Part shown: piece by piece, positions 61,124-64,000 of the stretch
Layout: each line of letters opens with the position of its first letter
Position numbering within the stretch: position 1 is the stretch's first letter
NCBI GenBank assembly: GCA_903857685.1
Contig: CAIOFO010000070.1
Location: forward strand, 1 to 64,000
Direction of reading: 5' to 3'
DNA from: an uncultured Alphaproteobacteria bacterium
GTDB taxonomy: Bacteria; Pseudomonadota; Alphaproteobacteria; Micropepsales; Micropepsaceae
DNA length: 64,000 nt
Translations under genes and position numbers: made by a program
Notes under the pieces: model-generated
The model's database searches: none
What the model was told of the DNA's origin: nothing
What the model saw: the letters and a program-made list of their open reading frames with translations, nothing else

Positions 61124-61648
61124 ATGGGAACACGCAGTTTGGTCAAGGCAGATCTTGGAACGAAACGGGGCTGCCCCAGTTGCGGCACGCGCTTCTACGA
61201 CCTTACGAAGCGTCCGATCGAATGCCCGAAATGCGGCTTTTCGTTCGAGCCCGAGGCGCTCTACAAGCAGCGCCGCGGCCGCCAGCCCGAGCCTGCCGTC
61301 GCCGCCACCGTGGTGCGCGCCGAGGAGTCGGAGGACGAGGAAGAAGACGACGAGAATGAAGACGGCGAATCCGAAGCCGAGGAAGAAGAAGAGGCGGCTG
61401 TCGTAGAGGCGCCGCTGGTCATCGCCGCCACCGGCGAAGACGAGGACGAAACCGCCGAGGAAGAAGAAGCCGAGGCGGAATCCGGCATGAGCGTTGTCGA
61501 GGGCGACGAGGAAGTCGCCATCGAGGACATCGAAGTCGAGGACGACGAGGAAGAAGAAGCCGATGACGGGCTTCTGGCCGAAGTCGAGGACGAGGAAGAC
61601 GACGTCGCCGGCATCATCGATCCCGGCATTGCCAAGGACGAAGCCTGA
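61124..61648 (+). CDS. TIGR02300 (FYDLN acid) family protein
   Basis: A 174-residue protein. The N-terminal zinc ribbon has two CxxC pairs (Cys17/Cys20 and Cys34/Cys37) around the family motif, here FYDLT instead of FYDLN. The remainder is an extremely acidic, Glu/Asp-rich low-complexity tail. The family is restricted to alphaproteobacteria and its function is unknown. A TTG five codons downstream (61139, giving a start at VKADLGTKR) is an alternative start closer to the family N-terminus. A TTGACA element lies at 61071. Confidence 0.88.
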   Translation: MGTRSLVKADLGTKRGCPSCGTRFYDLTKRPIECPKCGFSFEPEALYKQRRGRQPEPAVAATVVRAEESEDEEEDDENEDGESEAEEEEEAAVVEAPLVIAATGEDEDETAEEEEAEAESGMSVVEGDEEVAIEDIEVEDDEEEEADDGLLAEVEDEEDDVAGIIDPGIAKDEA

Positions 61649-61691
61649 TAAGTCTGTAACGGGCCGACACCAGACGGCCCGAACATGGAAC

Positions 61692-61767
61692 GGGGCCATA
61701 GCTCAGCTGGGAGAGCGCCTGCATGGCATGCAGGAGGTCAGCGGTTCGATCCCGCTTGGCTCCACCA
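61692..61767 (+). tRNA. tRNA-Ala (anticodon GGC)
   Basis: A 76-base cloverleaf with encoded CCA: acceptor GGGGCCA/TGGCTCC (one G-U), D arm GCTC-AGCTGGGA-GAGC, anticodon stem CCTGC/GCAGG with loop ATGGCAT (anticodon GGC at 61725-61727), five-base variable loop, and T arm AGCGG-TTCGATC-CCGCT. Reads GCC and GCT alanine codons. It lies 43 bases after the TIGR02300 gene. Confidence 0.97.
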
Positions 61768-61837
61768 TTTCCCGCCAATCACCAATCTTACCGACCCGCA
61801 CCGCCCTCACCGGGCGGGAAATGGTGGAGCCAAGCGG
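61752..61837. repeat. 25-bp perfect inverted repeat copying the tRNA-Ala 3' end
   Basis: The left arm (61752-61776) covers the last 16 bases of the tRNA, including the CCA, plus nine bases beyond it. The right arm (61813-61837) is its exact reverse complement. They are separated by a 36-base loop. No U-tract follows the right arm. Confidence 0.92.
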
Positions 61838-61838
61838 C

Positions 61839-61968
61839 CACGCCTGCGCTGCGGGGTGACGTAGCGACAGCGTACGCCACGCGGCCTAGCGCCAGCGCGG
61901 GCCGCCCTGCAGCGCGCGTGGCGCGCAGGCATCAGCGCGCCGCTACGCTGTCGCTGGGCGCAGGCGTG
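61839..61968. repeat. 130-bp compound palindrome after tRNA-Ala
   Basis: Nested arms: CACGCCTGCGC/GCGCAGGCGTG (61839-61849, 61958-61968), AGCGACAGCGTA/TACGCTGTCGCT (61863-61874, 61944-61955) and CGCCACGCG/CGCGTGGCG (61875-61883, 61915-61923), with a further GCGGCC/GGCCGC inside. It begins one base after the tRNA inverted repeat. No credible gene is present; short frames here are incidental. Confidence 0.8.
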
Positions 61969-62012
61969 CGAGGGGCGCAGGCGGGCAACAAGCTCCACCG
62001 GCACATCTCACA

Positions 62013-63137
62013 CTACGCCAACGCATTCTTGACCGTCCCCTCCACCTTGTAATTGAAGCTGATGGAGATGCGCGGGCTCTTGCCGCCATGGGGTTCGACG
62101 CCGTGACGCAGCCAGCTTTCCCACAGGAATAGATTTCCCGCCTTGGGCCGCATGGCGACGACGTCGCGGTTTTCCGGCCGTGCCGTCTTGGCGCGCGGCG
62201 GAGCCGACATCATCAATCCCGTACGCGGATCCTCGAAATAGAGCGCCGCCCCGCCCGGCGGCACGCTCACATAATAAGTGCCGCTGATAGCGGAATGGGG
62301 ATGGATATGCGCCGGGTGCGAGCCGGCTTCCTGCAGGACATTGACCCAGATGCTGTCCAGAACAAATCGCCGTCCCTGCATGTCGAATTCAACCGCCCGG
62401 GCGAAGGCCGCGATATGGCGACCCAGATTTTCGACCAGGGCGGCAAATACCGGAGCGCGGCTGGGCAAATCGTAGATCGAGGCATAGGAGGTATAGCCGC
62501 CGCGAAGGCCGTCCCGGGACCAGGCGCGCCCGGCCTCATCCTCCGCCGCGAGCTTGAGGCACGCCGCTTCCAGTTCGGCGTGCAGCGAAACGCCGAGCGG
62601 CGCGCCGTAGATGCTGGTGGGAAACAGCTTGTGGATTTCCGGCTGCAGCGCGGGCTGCGCGGTGATGGCGCTGGCAACGGCGATGTTCCGGGCCGGCTCC
62701 TTTCCGGTATCGGCGCGATAAAGGGCCGCGAAATCGAACGTGTCCAGATTCAGGGGCGGCAGGCCGCCTTTTTGAATTGTGTCGGCGGCAATGTCGCGAA
62801 GATGGGGAAAGAGCGCCGTGGGAGCGTCCACCAGAAGCGCCGATTGCACCGCGTCGGCGGGAATATTCTGCAAGCGGAACAGGCCGGCATAGGTCAATTC
62901 CAGGACAAAGCCCGACGCCCCGCCTTCCCTGGAATTGGCGCGCAATTTGATCTCGACTTCGTGATGTCCGTCATCGGCGCGCCGGGTGACCAGATCGCAG
63001 CCCAGATCAACCTGGCGCTTGAACGCCAGGCCAGCGGGACCGCCTTCATTCTTGAAGGATTGCTCTTTCACGTAATGGCTGACGAGCGTGAGGTTGCCCC
63101 CATTGCCGCCGCCCGCTGCATTGTCCCCGCTTTGCAT
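62013..63137 (-). CDS. SecB-like domain fused to a 2OG-Fe(II) oxygenase domain
   Basis: About 374 residues. Residues about 19-141 resemble the export chaperone SecB: HYVKEQSF, HHEVEIKLRA, LELTYAGLFRLQNIP, LFPHLRDIAADTIQKGG, then a segment ending FDFAALYR. Residues about 171-364 match the TIGR02466 / 2OG-FeII_Oxy_5 family: LFPTSIY at the start, HIHPHSAISGTYYV (His 277, 279, 281), FEDPR (Asp303), LRHGV (His345) and RISISFNYK (Arg356 as likely 2-oxoglutarate contact). The ATG at 63137 has AGGGG/AGGGA upstream; an ATG at 63206 is possible. Substrate unknown; probably cytoplasmic, since no signal peptide is seen. Confidence 0.8.
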   Translation of the reverse strand: MQSGDNAAGGGNGGNLTLVSHYVKEQSFKNEGGPAGLAFKRQVDLGCDLVTRRADDGHHEVEIKLRANSREGGASGFVLELTYAGLFRLQNIPADAVQSALLVDAPTALFPHLRDIAADTIQKGGLPPLNLDTFDFAALYRADTGKEPARNIAVASAITAQPALQPEIHKLFPTSIYGAPLGVSLHAELEAACLKLAAEDEAGRAWSRDGLRGGYTSYASIYDLPSRAPVFAALVENLGRHIAAFARAVEFDMQGRRFVLDSIWVNVLQEAGSHPAHIHPHSAISGTYYVSVPPGGAALYFEDPRTGLMMSAPPRAKTARPENRDVVAMRPKAGNLFLWESWLRHGVEPHGGKSPRISISFNYKVEGTVKNALA

Positions 63138-63272
63138 AGTCCCTGCCCCTATGGCCTTGCGGGCCGCGCCTGCCGTCCCTACCACTTCCGCCCCCTCCCC
63201 CGCCATATTTCCGACAAGACAAGCCAGTACCCGCGGGCCTAGAATTTTACCGGCCCTTTCCGGACAATTATT

Positions 63273-64000
63273 TTGACCGCCATCCTCGACGCCCGCACCC
63301 TTCCGGCCGGAACGGTCCTGACCCCCGACCTCGCCATCATTGGCGGCGGACCGGCCGGCATTTCACTGGCGCTGGCAATGGAGGGCAGCGGCCAGAAAGT
63401 CCTGCTGCTGGAATCCGGCGGGATGAATTTCGATTCCAGGGATCAGTCCCTGTATGGCGGCAGCCAGAGCGGCGTCGCCTATACCGCGCTGGATGGCGGG
63501 CGCCTGCGTTTCCTGGGCGGCAGCACCAATCACTGGGGCGGCTGGTGCCGGCCGCTGGACGCGATTGATTTCGAGACGCGGGACTGGGTGCCCCATTCCG
63601 GCTGGCCGATCGGCCGCCGGGAGATCGAGCCCTATTTCGCCCGCGCCCAGTCGCTGGTCGAGGCCGGTCCCTGGATCTATGACGGCGCCGACAGCATGGT
63701 GACGGACAATGGCCCGATGCTGCCACTGGACAAGGGCGGCATCTACACCACCTGGTTCCAGTTCTCGCGCACGCGCGGCGATATCCTGCCCACCCATTTC
63801 GGCCAGCGCTATCAGGACGATCTCAGGCGCGCCGCCGGAGTGACGCCGCTGTTTCACGCCAATGTCACCGGCATCCGCCTGGCGCGGGATGGCGGGCATG
63901 TGGACCATCTGGATATCGCCACGCTGACGCCCAGCGGCAGCGCCGGCAACCGTTTCCAGGTCAAGCCGCGCTATGTCGTGCTGGCCTGCGGCGGCATGGA
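63273..64000 (+). CDS. GMC-type FAD-dependent oxidoreductase, 3' end outside the window
   Basis: The first 242 residues of a flavoprotein. The FAD-binding loop is LAIIGGGPAGISLALA, followed by the acidic end VLLLESGG and the GMC-like segment GGSTNHWGGWCRPLD. The putative start is TTG at 63273 with no clear SD; no ATG is available after the in-frame TAG at 63240. It diverges from the SecB/2OG-oxygenase gene, 135 bases between the chosen starts. GMC enzymes oxidise alcohols or sugars; the substrate here is unknown. It stays open through base 64000. Confidence 0.85.
   Translation, partial: MTAILDARTLPAGTVLTPDLAIIGGGPAGISLALAMEGSGQKVLLLESGGMNFDSRDQSLYGGSQSGVAYTALDGGRLRFLGGSTNHWGGWCRPLDAIDFETRDWVPHSGWPIGRREIEPYFARAQSLVEAGPWIYDGADSMVTDNGPMLPLDKGGIYTTWFQFSRTRGDILPTHFGQRYQDDLRRAAGVTPLFHANVTGIRLARDGGHVDHLDIATLTPSGSAGNRFQVKPRYVVLACGGM

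Noticed and set aside
61752-61837. Prophage or island attachment site at tRNA-Ala
   Set aside because: The 3'-end copy is inverted, only 36 bases away, and no integrase or mobile gene is nearby.
61807-62004. 65-residue frame inside the post-tRNA palindrome
   Set aside because: Arises from the repeat sequence itself; Arg/Ala-rich, no start signal.

Overview
The window is about 64 kb of GC-rich chromosome with densely packed, mostly operonic housekeeping genes. Gene content and gene order point to an alphaproteobacterium: ChvG/ChvI followed by a short HprK, EIIA-Man and HPr; a DivL-like tyrosine variant of a histidine kinase; AddAB; DUF2794; a TIGR02300 (FYDLN-type) protein; and an ihfB-pyrF-trpFBA-accD-folC run. 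A Rhizomicrobium/Micropepsaceae-like or Caulobacterales-like organism would fit, but the genus cannot be fixed from this sequence. I see no insertion sequence, prophage, CRISPR array or plasmid function, and no gene-free stretch longer than about 260 bases.

Layout. 1-66: truncated TPP riboswitch pointing left. 106-6777: creatininase-family hydrolase, SRPBCC-type protein, acetyl-CoA synthetase, two tiny membrane proteins, PCD, ThpR, lipid II flippase MurJ and a TesA-like esterase. 6815-13022: YbbA/YbbP-type ABC transporter, Bax-inhibitor-1 protein, AsmA protein. 13057-17784 (minus strand): CHASE2 receptor, M48 peptidase, SH3-like protein, DUF2794, O-methyltransferase, membrane protein. 17866-23359: ABC-2 exporter with Gldg and DUF4340 partners, then a Rieske oxygenase. 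23525-27472: carB and greA. 27577-33657: two methyltransferases, then chvI-chvG-hprK-EIIA-ptsH, an envelope-stress and PTS-phosphorelay unit, and a TraB/GumN protein. 33821-39746: sahH, lipoprotein, DivL-like kinase, and a ferredoxin with its reductase. 39847-48819: tsaE-amgK-murU-addB-addA-trxA (tRNA modification, peptidoglycan sugar recycling, double-strand-break repair). 48826-54813 (minus): ihfB-pyrF-trpF-trpB-trpA-accD-folC. 55072-56878: DUF4337, EamA and a lysine-rich protein, lying between ihfB and rpsA. 57105-61051 (minus): aroA-cmk-rpsA. 61124-61767: TIGR02300 protein and tRNA-Ala(GGC). 62013-64000: a SecB-like/2OG-Fe(II) oxygenase fusion, divergent from a GMC-type flavoenzyme cut by the window edge.

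Most notable: (1) a protein that appears to fuse a SecB-like chaperone domain to a 2OG-Fe(II) oxygenase; (2) a DivL-like kinase with Tyr at the phospho-acceptor position and an upstream region holding a consensus DnaA box plus clustered GANTC sites; (3) several gene 3' ends (tRNA-Ala, rpsA, ptsH) mirrored by inverted copies that form long hairpins, two of them beside a shared 12-bp core (AGCGACAGCGTA) that also occurs inside a 130-bp compound palindrome after the tRNA; (4) a sahH terminator that contains the start codon of the next gene.
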